A DNA stretch of 64,000 bases from Oscillospiraceae bacterium (GCA_017521325.1 JAFXCV010000018.1:1-64000), one strand, 5' to 3'. Shown: positions 1 through 8,109, counted from the stretch's first letter. Numbers and translations: made by a program. The notes: generated by a model not told the origin, from the letters alone.

Positions 1-264
1 ACTACCACAGAAGCAACAACGACGACGACAACGACAACCGAAAGCACGACCACAACGACCACTGCACCGAATTTCTCCAAGGTGATCGGTGATGCGGACG
101 GCGATGAAATGATTGGTATTGTAGACGTGATCATTGTACAGAAGTATCTGCTCGGTGCGGAAAAGCTTGACAAGCAGAGCAAGGTGAATGTAGATCTGAC
201 AAATGACGGACAGGTCAATGCATTTGATCTGGCGGTTCTCAAGCGTATGCTGCTGAATGTATGA
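1..264 (+). CDS. C-terminal dockerin of a cellulosomal protein (5' end missing)
   Basis: The frame is open from base 1, so the gene begins off the left edge. What remains is a Thr-rich linker (about residues 1-22 as read here) followed by a dockerin of about 60 residues with two Ca-binding duplicated segments, DADGDEMIGIVD and DLTNDGQVNAFD, each followed by a helix with the LLxx / KRxLL pattern. Dockerins bind cohesins on scaffoldins and mount enzymes in the cellulosome outside the cell. The catalytic module cannot be known from this fragment. A terminator follows 16 nt after the stop. Confidence 0.9.
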   Translation, partial: TTTEATTTTTTTTESTTTTTTAPNFSKVIGDADGDEMIGIVDVIIVQKYLLGAEKLDKQSKVNVDLTNDGQVNAFDLAVLKRMLLNV

Positions 265-279
265 TGCGATAACAAAATA

Positions 280-314
280 AATCCGGAGAAGGAACTTCCT
301 TCTCCGGATTTTGT
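280..314. terminator. bidirectional intrinsic terminator
   Basis: A 14-bp perfect stem (280-293 with 297-310) with a tiny loop has a T-rich flank on both strands. It lies between the convergent dockerin gene and the end of the rnf operon and probably stops both transcripts. Confidence 0.85.
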
Positions 315-329
315 GTTGTATAAAAGCGC

Positions 330-542
330 TTAGTGTCCTTGCGTGAATAAACCAATAATCATGATAACAAAAAAACCGACAATGTATAAACCAAAATATC
401 CTCCGCCGATAATCAGCATAATTCTGGCCGCTTTCTTTTTTGTTTTGTACATTGCGATTCCAGCAACCACCAATGCAAAAGCAACCGCAAAGCTGAGAAA
501 AAATATCAAATGAAAAAGTAAAATAGCAACACTATTCGACAT
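330..542 (-). CDS. 70-aa two-TM membrane protein, last gene of the rnf operon
   Basis: Not recognised as a known family. It has two hydrophobic helices (about residues 7-31 and 40-64) separated by a basic KTKKKAAR loop, so the N- and C-termini are probably on the same side of the membrane. A good Shine-Dalgarno (AAGGAG) precedes the ATG, and the gene starts 16 nt after the rnfB stop on the same strand, so it is co-transcribed with rnf. A small Rnf-associated subunit or an unrelated passenger are both possible; the sequence does not decide. Confidence 0.75.
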   Translation of the reverse strand: MSNSVAILLFHLIFFLSFAVAFALVVAGIAMYKTKKKAARIMLIIGGGYFGLYIVGFFVIMIIGLFTQGH

Positions 543-558
543 ACAATCACACTCCTTC

Positions 559-1344
559 TTAATTAACCTGAATCGCCTTTACAGGACACACTTCAGCGCA
601 TGCGCCGCATCCGCTGCATTTTGCGTAGTCAATGACTGCATGGAAATCCTGCACGGTGATGGCGCCGTTGGGGCATTGCTTTTCGCACATCTTGCATCCG
701 ATGCAGCCGTTTTTGCACGCAAGCTTGGTGTTTTTGCCGTTCGCCTTTGAGGAGCAGGCAACAACAACGGGATTGGATGCCGGACGCAGGGAGAGCAGTC
801 CCTTGGGACATGCTGCCGCACATTTTCCGCAGGCGTGGCAGCGTTCGGTGATGATATGGGCAATGCCGTCCTTGATGCAAATGGCATTTTCTTCACAGAC
901 TGCCATACAATCGCCAAAACCCAGGCAGCCAAAGCTGCACTTGCCGCTGCCGCCGAAGCTTCCGACTGCCGCATGGCATGTCGGCGTACCCTTGTAATCG
1001 TAATAAGTATCCGTGGCATTGCAGTTGCCGTTGCAGTGCAGCGCCATCACCTCGGGTTCAGCGGCAGTTACGGTTTTACCGAGGATCTCGCCGATTTTTG
1101 CGGCAGCATCCGCACCGCCGGGCTTGCAGAGATTCGGCTCAGCCTTGCCTTCCGCAATGGCGTCGGCATAATCCGCACAGCCTGCAAATCCGCAGGCACC
1201 GCAGTTTGCACCGGGGAGTGCGGCTGTGATCTTTTCCTTTGTGGGGTCAACCTCCACGGCAAAGAATTTCGATGCCACGGTCAGAAGAATCCCTGCCGCC
1301 AGTCCCATGGCGGCAAAAATCAGAACGGGAAGTAAAATATTCAT
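559..1344 (-). CDS. rnfB: Rnf complex subunit B (polyferredoxin)
   Basis: Iron-sulfur subunit of the Rnf complex, which couples electron flow from reduced ferredoxin to NAD+ with outward pumping of Na+ or H+. The 261 residues hold an N-terminal membrane anchor (about 3-25), the RnfB/Fe4S4 domain (Cys48, Cys51, Cys56, Cys73), a CSFGC/GDC cysteine group near 136-146, then three 4Fe-4S motifs: CHACGKCAAACP (169-180), CIGCKMCEKQCP (214-225) and CSGCGACAEVCP (243-254). It is the sixth gene of the operon, 10 nt downstream of rnfA. Length and cysteine content are normal for clostridial RnfB. Confidence 0.95.
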   Translation of the reverse strand: MNILLPVLIFAAMGLAAGILLTVASKFFAVEVDPTKEKITAALPGANCGACGFAGCADYADAIAEGKAEPNLCKPGGADAAAKIGEILGKTVTAAEPEVMALHCNGNCNATDTYYDYKGTPTCHAAVGSFGGSGKCSFGCLGFGDCMAVCEENAICIKDGIAHIITERCHACGKCAAACPKGLLSLRPASNPVVVACSSKANGKNTKLACKNGCIGCKMCEKQCPNGAITVQDFHAVIDYAKCSGCGACAEVCPVKAIQVN

Positions 1345-1354
1345 ACTTACCTCC

Positions 1355-1936
1355 TTAAATCATGCCGGAAAACGCCGAAAAGCTCAGCGAAACGATGGAT
1401 GCGGCAACGAGCGTCGCAGGAATTCCCTTGAAGGTTTCGGGGATATCCGCTGCGTCAAGCTTGCTGCGCACGCCGGCGAAAATGATCAGGGACAGCGTAA
1501 AGCCGATTCCCACGCAGACAGCATTCCAGATGGACATGCCATAGCTGTAGCCGTCATCAATATTGTTGAGGGTGACGCCCAGAACGGCGCAGTTGGTGGT
1601 AATCAGCGGCAGATACACGCCCAGTGCCTTGTAGAGGGGAGGCAGAAGCTTGCGCATCACAATTTCCACGAGCTGCACAAACAGGGCGATGATCAGAATG
1701 AATGCCACTGTCTGCAGGTACGCAAGGTCAAAGTGTACAAGCAGCTGGTAGATGGGGTAGGTCACTGCCGCAGCGCATGCCATAACGAAAATGACCGCAG
1801 CGCCCATACCAAGACTGGAGGAAAGCTTTTTGGATACGCCCAGAAACGGGCAGATACCCATGAATTTCGAAAGTACATAATTGTCCGTCAGAACTGCCGC
1901 AAGCATGACGGAAACCATGGTCTGCAATACTGTCAT
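1355..1936 (-). CDS. rnfA: Rnf complex subunit A
   Basis: Integral membrane subunit, 193 aa and about six TM helices, of the RnfA/RnfE (NqrE/NqrD) family. It carries the family's NCAVLGVTLNN stretch in the middle of the protein; the NCA(I/V)LG motif, whose Cys contributes to the intramembrane 2Fe-2S centre in Nqr/Rnf, is present here. The start overlaps the end of rnfE by 4 nt, indicating translational coupling. Confidence 0.95.
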   Translation of the reverse strand: MTVLQTMVSVMLAAVLTDNYVLSKFMGICPFLGVSKKLSSSLGMGAAVIFVMACAAAVTYPIYQLLVHFDLAYLQTVAFILIIALFVQLVEIVMRKLLPPLYKALGVYLPLITTNCAVLGVTLNNIDDGYSYGMSIWNAVCVGIGFTLSLIIFAGVRSKLDAADIPETFKGIPATLVAASIVSLSFSAFSGMI

Positions 1937-2613
1937 GCCTGTGCCTCCTTTTCATCGCCGCAGCCGCCGTGGCATGCCGCCGCATTCGGACATCCTGCGC
2001 AGCCCACGCCCGCAGGTGCTTTTTTCTTTGTCAGTTTGCTGACTGCTGCAATCACGCAGCCCAGCACGAAGAATCCGCCGGCAGGCAGAACGAAGATGGT
2101 CAGCGTCGGGAAGGTTTCGGGAAGGGAAAGTCCCATCCAGCTTGCTGCACCGAAAATCTCACGCAGGGAACCCATTGTGAACAGGGCAAGTGTGAAGCCA
2201 AGCCCCATGCCAAGTCCGTCAAGGACGGAGGGGAGGACGGCATTTTTGCAGGCGAACATTTCCGCACGTCCGAGAATGATGCAGTTAACGGTAATCAGGG
2301 AAAGGAACGTGCCGAGTGCATCATATAGATCCGGCAGGAAACCGTGCATCAGAAATTCAATGAGCGTTACAAAGCCTGCAATAATGACGATGTAGCAGGG
2401 GAGCTTGACAGTCTGGGGAATCACCTTACGCAGGAGCGAGATGACAAGGTTTGAGCCGACCAGAACGAAGGTCGTTGCAAGTCCCATGCCAAGTCCATTG
2501 ACTGCCTGTGTGGTGACTGCAAGTGTCGGGCACATGCCCAGAAGTCCCACCAGCGTGGGGTTTTCCTTGATCAGTCCCTTGGTAAATTCCTTGAGATAGC
2601 TTTTTTCTGCCAT
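1933..2613 (-). CDS. rnfE: Rnf complex subunit E
   Basis: Paralogue of RnfA (226 aa, six predicted TM helices) that forms the pseudo-symmetric membrane partner around the 2Fe-2S centre. The family NCIILGRAEMFA segment is visible mid-protein. The last 30 residues are cysteine-rich and soluble (GCAGCPNAAACHGGCGDEKE). Such a Cys-rich tail is not part of the core fold and may bind metal. It overlaps rnfA by 4 nt and rnfG by 1 nt. Confidence 0.95.
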   Translation of the reverse strand: MAEKSYLKEFTKGLIKENPTLVGLLGMCPTLAVTTQAVNGLGMGLATTFVLVGSNLVISLLRKVIPQTVKLPCYIVIIAGFVTLIEFLMHGFLPDLYDALGTFLSLITVNCIILGRAEMFACKNAVLPSVLDGLGMGLGFTLALFTMGSLREIFGAASWMGLSLPETFPTLTIFVLPAGGFFVLGCVIAAVSKLTKKKAPAGVGCAGCPNAAACHGGCGDEKEAQA

Positions 2614-3119
2614 TACTGCACCTCCTTTTGCTGTGCAAATGCCGTAAGCGCAGTATCGACGGCACGCTTCAGACCTTTCGAGGAATAGGTTGCGCCGGAA
2701 ATCGCATCGGGAGCTTCCTTGACTCCGACAATACCTGTGTATTTCGAAAGATACGCAGGATCATTGATCTTTGTGCCAAGTCCGGGCGTTTCGGAAAGCG
2801 AAACGATTCCCACACTTGCCACTGTACCATCGGGGTTAATGCCAATGAGCGCACGGATGCCGCCCTTGGCGTAACCATCCGCCGTCACATCAAAAATCAG
2901 CATGCCTTTGGAATTTTCATACACGGCTGTGATATCCTCAGCAGTATTTTCAAGTTCCGTGTAGGTGTCCTCACCGAATACGGCAGTCAGGCTTTTCTGC
3001 ACCTTTTCGGCTTCTGCCTGTGCAATTTTATCCTTGGTGACGGAATTTGCAGCTGCCAGCAGACCGCAGACCGCGGCGCACACGAGCATGAGTACGAGGG
3101 AGGGAAGAATTTTCTGCAT
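2613..3119 (-). CDS. rnfG: Rnf complex subunit G (FMN-binding)
   Basis: 168 aa: one N-terminal TM helix (about 5-25), then an extracytoplasmic FMN-binding domain. The covalent flavin attachment motif SGAT is at 141-144, with Thr144 the expected FMN-phosphodiester threonine. In the complex it passes electrons between RnfD/E and the other flavins on the outer face. It overlaps rnfD and rnfE by one base on each side. Confidence 0.95.
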   Translation of the reverse strand: MQKILPSLVLMLVCAAVCGLLAAANSVTKDKIAQAEAEKVQKSLTAVFGEDTYTELENTAEDITAVYENSKGMLIFDVTADGYAKGGIRALIGINPDGTVASVGIVSLSETPGLGTKINDPAYLSKYTGIVGVKEAPDAISGATYSSKGLKRAVDTALTAFAQQKEVQ

Positions 3120-4072
3120 TACTTTGCCTCCTTCTTTTTGGAAACCGCACCGAACGGATGTGTCATGGTAAATTTGTCAATGTACGGCGTGAGGATATTC
3201 ATCAGCAGGATTGCAAGGGAAACGCCTTCCGGGAAGCTGCCGTAGAATCGGATGAGAAATGTCAGCAGACCGCAGCCAATGCCGAAAATCAGCTTGCCCT
3301 TTGCGGTGATGGGCGTGGTGACATAATCGGTCGCCATGAAGAATGCGCCCAGCAGCAGGCCGCCTGCCATAAGCTGATAGAACATCTCATTCACGCTGCC
3401 CGTTGCAATGAAGGTCGCAGCAGCGACAGTTCCAAGGTAGGCAAGGGGGGTGACGGGGGAGATGATGCCCATGAAAATGAGAAACAATCCGCCGAACAGA
3501 ATTGCAGCGGCACAGGTTTCGCCCAGACAGCCGCCCGTGCTGCCCCAGAAGAGATCCTGTATGGAGGCGTTGCCCGATACAAGGGGTGTTGCGGAAGATA
3601 CCGCATCATAGGAGAAAGCATTGCCTGCCGCCGTTTTCGGCAAAATCCAGTGCGTCATATCGGGAGCAAGGGAAACCATCAGCACCACTCTTGCGGTAAT
3701 GGCAGGATTTGCGAAATTCTGTCCAAGACCGCCAAACAGCTGTTTTACGATGACGATGGCAATAAAGCAGCCCAGTGCTGCCTCCCAGAGGGGGAGGGTT
3801 ACGGGGAGATTCATTGCAAGCAGGAGACCTGTCAATGCCGCACTGCCGTCCTTGATGGTCTGTTCACGCTTCATGATCTGCCTGCATACGCCCTCGCATG
3901 CAACGGAAACCACCACGCAGAACACCATCAAAAGCAGCGCACGCCAGCCGAAATGCACCACTGCCGCAACAGCGGAGGGGAGGAGCGCCGCAATGACCAG
4001 CAGCATGACCTTCTGTGTGGAGATGCTGTCACGCATATGGGGAGATGTTGCAATATGTAATTTTTTCATCAT
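3119..4072 (-). CDS. rnfD: Rnf complex subunit D (membrane flavoprotein)
   Basis: 317 aa, about nine TM helices, NqrB/RnfD family. The segment FSYDAVSSATPL carries the covalent FMN site (Thr162). The NFANPAITARV stretch at 119-129 is also family-typical. It lies 9 nt downstream of rnfC with a GGAGG Shine-Dalgarno overlapping the spacer. It is the likely ion-translocating core of the pump. Confidence 0.95.
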   Translation of the reverse strand: MMKKLHIATSPHMRDSISTQKVMLLVIAALLPSAVAAVVHFGWRALLLMVFCVVVSVACEGVCRQIMKREQTIKDGSAALTGLLLAMNLPVTLPLWEAALGCFIAIVIVKQLFGGLGQNFANPAITARVVLMVSLAPDMTHWILPKTAAGNAFSYDAVSSATPLVSGNASIQDLFWGSTGGCLGETCAAAILFGGLFLIFMGIISPVTPLAYLGTVAAATFIATGSVNEMFYQLMAGGLLLGAFFMATDYVTTPITAKGKLIFGIGCGLLTFLIRFYGSFPEGVSLAILLMNILTPYIDKFTMTHPFGAVSKKKEAK

Positions 4073-4081
4073 CTTCCCTCC

Positions 4082-5359
4082 TTACTTGCTGCGAAGGAAG
4101 TCCTTCGCCAGGCGGTGGCTTTCCACCAGCGGACGATTCGCCGGACATACATAGCTGCAGCAGCCGCACAGCATGCACAGATTCATGTGCAGGGCTTCCA
4201 GTTCCGCCTTGTCACGCTTGCGGTATGCCTGCTCCATCGAGGTCGGCATCAGATTCAGCGGACAGACGTTCAGACATCTGCCGCAGCGGATGCATGCGGT
4301 TACTGTTGCAGGCTTATCCATGGTAAATGCCAGAATGGCGTTGTTTGTCTTGGTGATGGGCATGTCGTATTCCGGAAGTCCCAGTCCCATCATGGGGCCG
4401 CCGCCGATCAGACGGCTGACATCATCAAAGCGGCACTTTGCGTATTCGAGCACCTCACGCATGGAAGTTCCGACGGGAACCGTTACATTGCAGGGGCGAT
4501 CCACCGCATCGCCGTCAATCGTCAGACTGCGGCTGACAAGGGGCATGCCCGTGCGGAAGTATTCCTCCAGAAATGCCATTGTGGATACATTCAGCACAAT
4601 CACGCCCTGATCGGACGGGAGCTGTCCTTCGGCAACAATACGACCTGTGATATTATAAATCAGCACCTTTTCCGCACCCTGCGGATAAATGGGCGGCAGC
4701 GTCACGATTGTAATCGCAGGATCTGCGTCTGCGCATTCTGTCAGAATGCGGATCGCCTCGGGCTTGTTGCCCTCCACGCCAATGTAGCATTCGGGGATCT
4801 CCAGCATCTTCATCATGCGGCGGATGCTGGAGATGATTTCCTGCTGCTTTTCCTTCATCGTGCGGTCATCGGATGTGATGTACGGCTCGCACTCGGCAGC
4901 ATTGATGATCAGATATTCGATCTTATTTTTCGGTGTGAGCTTGAAATGTGTGGGAAATCCCGCACCGCCAAGTCCCACCGCACCGCTTCTGCGCACGGCG
5001 GCAATGTATTCCTCACGGTTTGTATAGACCGGTGGTTTAAGTTCAGAATAAGGTGTCTGCAAACCGTCGGAGGTGATCTCCACCGCCTTGCAGTAATTGC
5101 CGTTCGGCATGCGGTAATCGGTGATCGCCGTTACCGTACCGGAAACGCTTGCGTGAATGTCGGCAGAAAAAAAGGCGTCGCTTGCACCGATGCATTCGCC
5201 CACGCTGACCTGCTGTTTGAGTTTGACAAGCGGCTCACAGGGCGCACCCATGTGCATGGACATCGGGATCAGCACCTTCTGCGGAAGCGGCAGAGTGACA
5301 AAGGCACTCTCCGCTGTGCGCTTCTCATGCGCTAAGCGTATACCTTTGAGTTTACGCAT
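4082..5359 (-). CDS. rnfC: Rnf complex subunit C (NADH/ferredoxin-linked flavoprotein)
   Basis: First gene of the rnf operon, 425 aa, peripheral cytoplasmic subunit that reduces NAD+. The glycine-rich GLGGAGFPTHFK segment (about 131-142) is the FMN/NADH site of the complex-I 51-kDa-like domain. Two 4Fe-4S motifs, CIRCGRCLNVCP (356-367) and CMLCGCCSYVCP (395-406), lie near the C-terminus. Compared with some clostridial RnfC it lacks any long C-terminal extension. A strong AAGGAGG Shine-Dalgarno precedes the ATG. Its leader contains two inverted repeats (see separate entries). Confidence 0.95.
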   Translation of the reverse strand: MRKLKGIRLAHEKRTAESAFVTLPLPQKVLIPMSMHMGAPCEPLVKLKQQVSVGECIGASDAFFSADIHASVSGTVTAITDYRMPNGNYCKAVEITSDGLQTPYSELKPPVYTNREEYIAAVRRSGAVGLGGAGFPTHFKLTPKNKIEYLIINAAECEPYITSDDRTMKEKQQEIISSIRRMMKMLEIPECYIGVEGNKPEAIRILTECADADPAITIVTLPPIYPQGAEKVLIYNITGRIVAEGQLPSDQGVIVLNVSTMAFLEEYFRTGMPLVSRSLTIDGDAVDRPCNVTVPVGTSMREVLEYAKCRFDDVSRLIGGGPMMGLGLPEYDMPITKTNNAILAFTMDKPATVTACIRCGRCLNVCPLNLMPTSMEQAYRKRDKAELEALHMNLCMLCGCCSYVCPANRPLVESHRLAKDFLRSK

Positions 5360-5402
5360 AAGGAACCTCCTTAAAGAAATCCGCTGTGCAAACAGAAAAT
5401 AC

Positions 5403-5432
5403 GGGATTTCTCAGCGAATGCTGAGAAATCCC
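5403..5432 (-). promoter_or_regulatory. perfect 13-bp inverted repeat in the rnf operon leader
   Basis: Arms 5403-5415 and 5420-5432 match perfectly around a 4-nt loop, 44 nt upstream of the rnfC start. On the minus strand the hairpin is followed only by a short U-containing stretch (GTATTTTC), so it is either a weak attenuator or a DNA operator. It is intergenic and not explained by any coding sequence. Confidence 0.6.
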
Positions 5433-5445
5433 TACAGTGCGCTGT

Positions 5446-5462
5446 TTTCGGTCATTCCGAAA
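5446..5462 (-). promoter_or_regulatory. second inverted repeat upstream of rnfC (possible operator)
   Basis: TTTCGG and CCGAAA arms lie either side of a 5-nt spacer, close upstream of the longer inverted repeat. The 17-bp symmetric site would suit a dimeric regulator. The XRE-family gene directly upstream is the obvious candidate, but this is inference. Confidence 0.35.
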
Positions 5463-5499
5463 TCTATGTACTGCACGGTGCGACAGCGGATGATAAAAA

Positions 5500-5537
5500 A
5501 TTTGAAAAACCACTTTTATTTTTCTGAAAAATGTGGT
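5500..5537 (-). terminator. possible terminator after the XRE regulator
   Basis: Read on the minus strand: ACCAC, an A/T stem with a short bulge, then GTGGT followed by TTTTTC. The stem is AT-rich and imperfect, so termination is probably partial. It separates the regulator gene from the rnf operon. Confidence 0.45.
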
Positions 5538-5562
5538 AAAATAAAACTAAGCGTGTATCCGA

Positions 5563-6255
5563 TCAGGCGTTTCTCTTCTTGTGGATGCTGTCCTCGCTCA
5601 CCTTGATGAGCATCAGCATCGAGGAGGAATACTCCGGATAGGACTGCGACAGGATGGAAGTCGTCAGATACAGGATCTCCGAATTTGTCACGCAGTCGTT
5701 TTCTCCGATCGGGATGCCGCTGGAGGCCGCCTTGATGTTTGCCTCGTTCATGGAAACGATCGCACTTGCGTCATCGTTTGCCACAACCTTCGGCACGGAG
5801 AAGAGCTTCTGGTCGTTGTGCGGATTTGCGTTGTATACAATGCGGAACAGCTTGTAAACGGACAGCATCAGATAAGAGGAGATCTCCTTGATGAGCGTAA
5901 TGCTGTTTGCTTTCTGTGCAAGTGAGAACAGAAGACTGATGGAATTGTTGATGATCTTTCTGTTGAATGCCACAACCTCGGGACTGGGCATGCTGTTGTT
6001 GCCGTCATCGTCCGGAATCTCATCCATGGAGATGATCTTGCCCTCGGGCTCAGGTGTTCTGCCGAGCAGATAATCACAGGAAACATTATAATAATCAGCG
6101 ATCTTTACCAGAAAATCAAGACCGCATTCACGGATGCCCTTCTCATAGTGGGAGAGCAATGCCTGAGAGATGCCGAGATCTGCAGCAGCCTGCTTCTGGC
6201 TGATCTGACGTTCCTTGCGCTGCAATGCAATAATTCTTGGGAAATCTGTATTCAT
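5563..6255 (-). CDS. XRE-family HTH transcriptional regulator
   Basis: 230 aa. Residues about 5-60 are a Cro/CI-type helix-turn-helix (RKERQISQKQAAADLGISQALLSHYE split across the two helices) ending in the common CDYLLGRTPEP. The C-terminal 160 residues form a helical domain not recognised. The longer open frame to 6357 is not used: the ATG at 6255 has an ideal AAAGGAG Shine-Dalgarno 9 nt upstream and starts the HTH correctly. It has its own sigma-A promoter and lies upstream of rnf on the same strand, so it could regulate rnf or itself. The target is unproven. Confidence 0.9.
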   Translation of the reverse strand: MNTDFPRIIALQRKERQISQKQAAADLGISQALLSHYEKGIRECGLDFLVKIADYYNVSCDYLLGRTPEPEGKIISMDEIPDDDGNNSMPSPEVVAFNRKIINNSISLLFSLAQKANSITLIKEISSYLMLSVYKLFRIVYNANPHNDQKLFSVPKVVANDDASAIVSMNEANIKAASSGIPIGENDCVTNSEILYLTTSILSQSYPEYSSSMLMLIKVSEDSIHKKRNA

Positions 6256-6345
6256 AATCGGATGCTCCTTTCCTGACTGCATCATGCGGTGCCGATGAAA
6301 AAAGACAAATTGCACCGTTTTTCCAAAAAATATCCTACCATAACT

Positions 6346-6374
6346 ATTATAATACAAATTATACTAATTGTAAA
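6346..6374 (-). promoter_or_regulatory. sigma-A promoter of the XRE regulator
   Basis: On the minus strand TTTACA (-35, 6369-6374) and TATAAT (-10, 6346-6351) are separated by 17 bp, giving a start near 6339 and an 80-nt leader. Confidence 0.8.
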
Positions 6375-6497
6375 GAGTGAATTTCGTTAAAAAATGTGGG
6401 ATATTTTATGAAAAACTTGTGAAAAACAGAGATAAACCCCAAAAAGTGAAATCTATTTGTACATTTCCATATAAAGTATGTAAGGAGGAAACCAAAT

Positions 6498-7121
6498 ATG
6501 CGTGGTTATCGCATGAGCCTGATCCGCCACGGCAGAACACAGGCGAATGAAAAGGGAATCTACATCGGAGGGACGGATTATCCGCTTTCCGACAAGGGTG
6601 CATCGGAGCTTTGCGGAAAGCTTGATCTGTACGAATATCCCAGAGTACAAAGAGTATACAGCAGCCCCCTGCGCAGATGTACGGAAACAGCGGAGATTCT
6701 CTTTCCCGATCAGGAGCTGTTTGTTGCAGAGGATCTGCGGGAGCTGAATTTCGGCGAATTTGACGGAAAATCCGTCGATGAGCTGATCCACCGTGAGGAT
6801 TACAAGACATGGCTTCGGGGCGGATCCCCCGATGTCCGTCCGCCCGGCGGCGAGAGCGCCGAGGAGCTGTGCATCCGCAGCTATAAGGTACTGCACAGAA
6901 TGCTGCTGGATATGATGGAAAACGATCTGGAGCATTGCGCCGTCATCACACACGGCGGTGTGATCACCAATATGCTGGCGTGCTTCGGACTGCCCAAGCT
7001 TTCCGCAAAGGAGATCACCTGCGAGCCGGGTGAGGGATTTGAGATCATGTTCACTGCGCAGATGTGGCAGCAGGCGCAGGCATTTGAAATTCTCGGCATG
7101 ACCCCCTATTCGAGGGATTGA
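6498..7121 (+). CDS. histidine phosphatase family protein
   Basis: 207 aa, phosphoglycerate-mutase-like fold. The catalytic set is complete: R10-H11-G12 with the phospho-accepting His11, Arg60 (SSPLRR), Glu82 (LRELNFGEFDG) and the second His152 (ITHGG). The family includes alpha-ribazole phosphatase (CobC) and broad-specificity sugar or nucleotide phosphatases. No cobalamin genes are nearby, so the substrate is unassigned. A strong AAGGAGG Shine-Dalgarno sits 8 nt before the ATG. It is divergent from the XRE regulator across a 242-bp spacer. Confidence 0.9.
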   Translation: MRGYRMSLIRHGRTQANEKGIYIGGTDYPLSDKGASELCGKLDLYEYPRVQRVYSSPLRRCTETAEILFPDQELFVAEDLRELNFGEFDGKSVDELIHREDYKTWLRGGSPDVRPPGGESAEELCIRSYKVLHRMLLDMMENDLEHCAVITHGGVITNMLACFGLPKLSAKEITCEPGEGFEIMFTAQMWQQAQAFEILGMTPYSRD

Positions 7122-7128
7122 TGCGGAG

Positions 7129-7179
7129 AATGCTCCTACATAGAGTGTACACCACTCCTATTATATAGAGAGGAGCATT
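7129..7179 (+). promoter_or_regulatory. hairpin that includes the Shine-Dalgarno of the downstream gene
   Basis: AATGCTCCT (7129-7137) is perfectly complementary to AGGAGCATT (7171-7179), which contains the AGGAG ribosome-binding site of the gene at 7184. A small internal stem (GAGTG/CACTC, 7143-7157) sits in the loop. Folding would hide the ribosome-binding site. Confidence 0.5.
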
Positions 7180-7183
7180 TCTT

Positions 7184-7972
7184 ATGAATCTTCGTGAGCT
7201 GTACGCATGCACACGCCGTACCTTGAAAGGGCAGTATGCACGCATTCTCGGAATCAGTCTGGTATATCCGCTGGCGTGGGCATTTTTCAGGGTGATGCCC
7301 TGCGTTCTGGCAGGCGTTCTGGTGTTTCAGGAGAAACTATCTGCAAGGACACTTGTCGCCGGCGGCGTTCCGCTGTGGCTGCTGTTTTCCGTGCTGTGGG
7401 CGATCCTGCGTTTTGGTGTTCTTCTGCCGCTGCGCTGCGGCACCTGCGGCAGACTGACGGCATTGACGGGGCTTGAACGCAGCAGACCTGTGAATCTCAG
7501 AAGTCTGTCGGGCTATCTGCGTGCGGTGTGGTATTTTGCCTGCGTGGAGCTTCTGCGGCTGCCTGCGCTTCTGCCGTTCGTGCTGGGAATTGCAGGTGCA
7601 GGATTTTTCCTGCAGCGCAGCGTGGGGCTTGCCGAAGGCGGTGCCATGCTGTTTCTGGCGGCACAGTGCTTCTGTCTGGCACTGGCAGGGCTTTTGCAGT
7701 ATCTTCGGTTTTCAATCGAAATTGCAGCAGTTCCGTTTTTCTGGCTGGAGCATCCCCGTCTTTCACCCTTTGCGGCGGTGCGGCATGCAAGGGGAATGCT
7801 CCGCAGCGTGTATCCGTCTCTGCTTCTGCATCTGCTTTGCTGCATACCGGCAGTGCTGCCCCTTGTGACGATTCCGTTTGCACTGCCGTATTTTACAGTC
7901 AGCGGCACGCTCTTTCTGCAGGTGCGTATGCGTGAGTGGGAACAGCAGAGAACGGGTCTGGTTACAGTATAG
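7184..7972 (+). CDS. hypothetical polytopic membrane protein
   Basis: 262 aa with about five or six hydrophobic helices (near residues 20-45, 60-85, 110-135, 145-170 and 205-240) and short Arg-rich loops. It has no catalytic motif that I recognise. The topology and the N-terminal LRELYACTRRTLKGQYAR loosely resemble DUF975-type proteins, but I would not assign the family. The start is set by the AGGAG at 7171-7175. It begins 62 nt after the histidine phosphatase and may share its transcript. Confidence 0.7.
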   Translation: MNLRELYACTRRTLKGQYARILGISLVYPLAWAFFRVMPCVLAGVLVFQEKLSARTLVAGGVPLWLLFSVLWAILRFGVLLPLRCGTCGRLTALTGLERSRPVNLRSLSGYLRAVWYFACVELLRLPALLPFVLGIAGAGFFLQRSVGLAEGGAMLFLAAQCFCLALAGLLQYLRFSIEIAAVPFFWLEHPRLSPFAAVRHARGMLRSVYPSLLLHLLCCIPAVLPLVTIPFALPYFTVSGTLFLQVRMREWEQQRTGLVTV

Positions 7973-7999
7973 CGAAGAAAATGGCGAATTATGGATAAA

Positions 8000-8038
8000 A
8001 TGGGAAATCCTGCTTTGACGCATCGTTGGATTTCCCAT
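8000..8038 (+). terminator. possible terminator hairpin
   Basis: Perfect 11-bp arms (8000-8010 and 8028-8038) lie just downstream of the membrane-protein gene. No U-tract follows on the plus strand, so its role as a terminator is uncertain. Confidence 0.35.
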
Positions 8039-8109
8039 GTATTGCCCCCAAAAAATTTGTGCAACGCTACAGAATGTTGTGTGCAGCTGGAAGCGGTTTC
8101 CAAAAAGGG

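Noticed and set aside
1-60. Repeated ACA/ACG triplets at the left edge as a DNA repeat
   Set aside because: They encode the Thr-rich linker before the dockerin in an open frame.
5360-5562. A sigma-A promoter for the rnf operon
   Set aside because: No pair of -35/-10 boxes with good spacing was found on the minus strand; not annotated.
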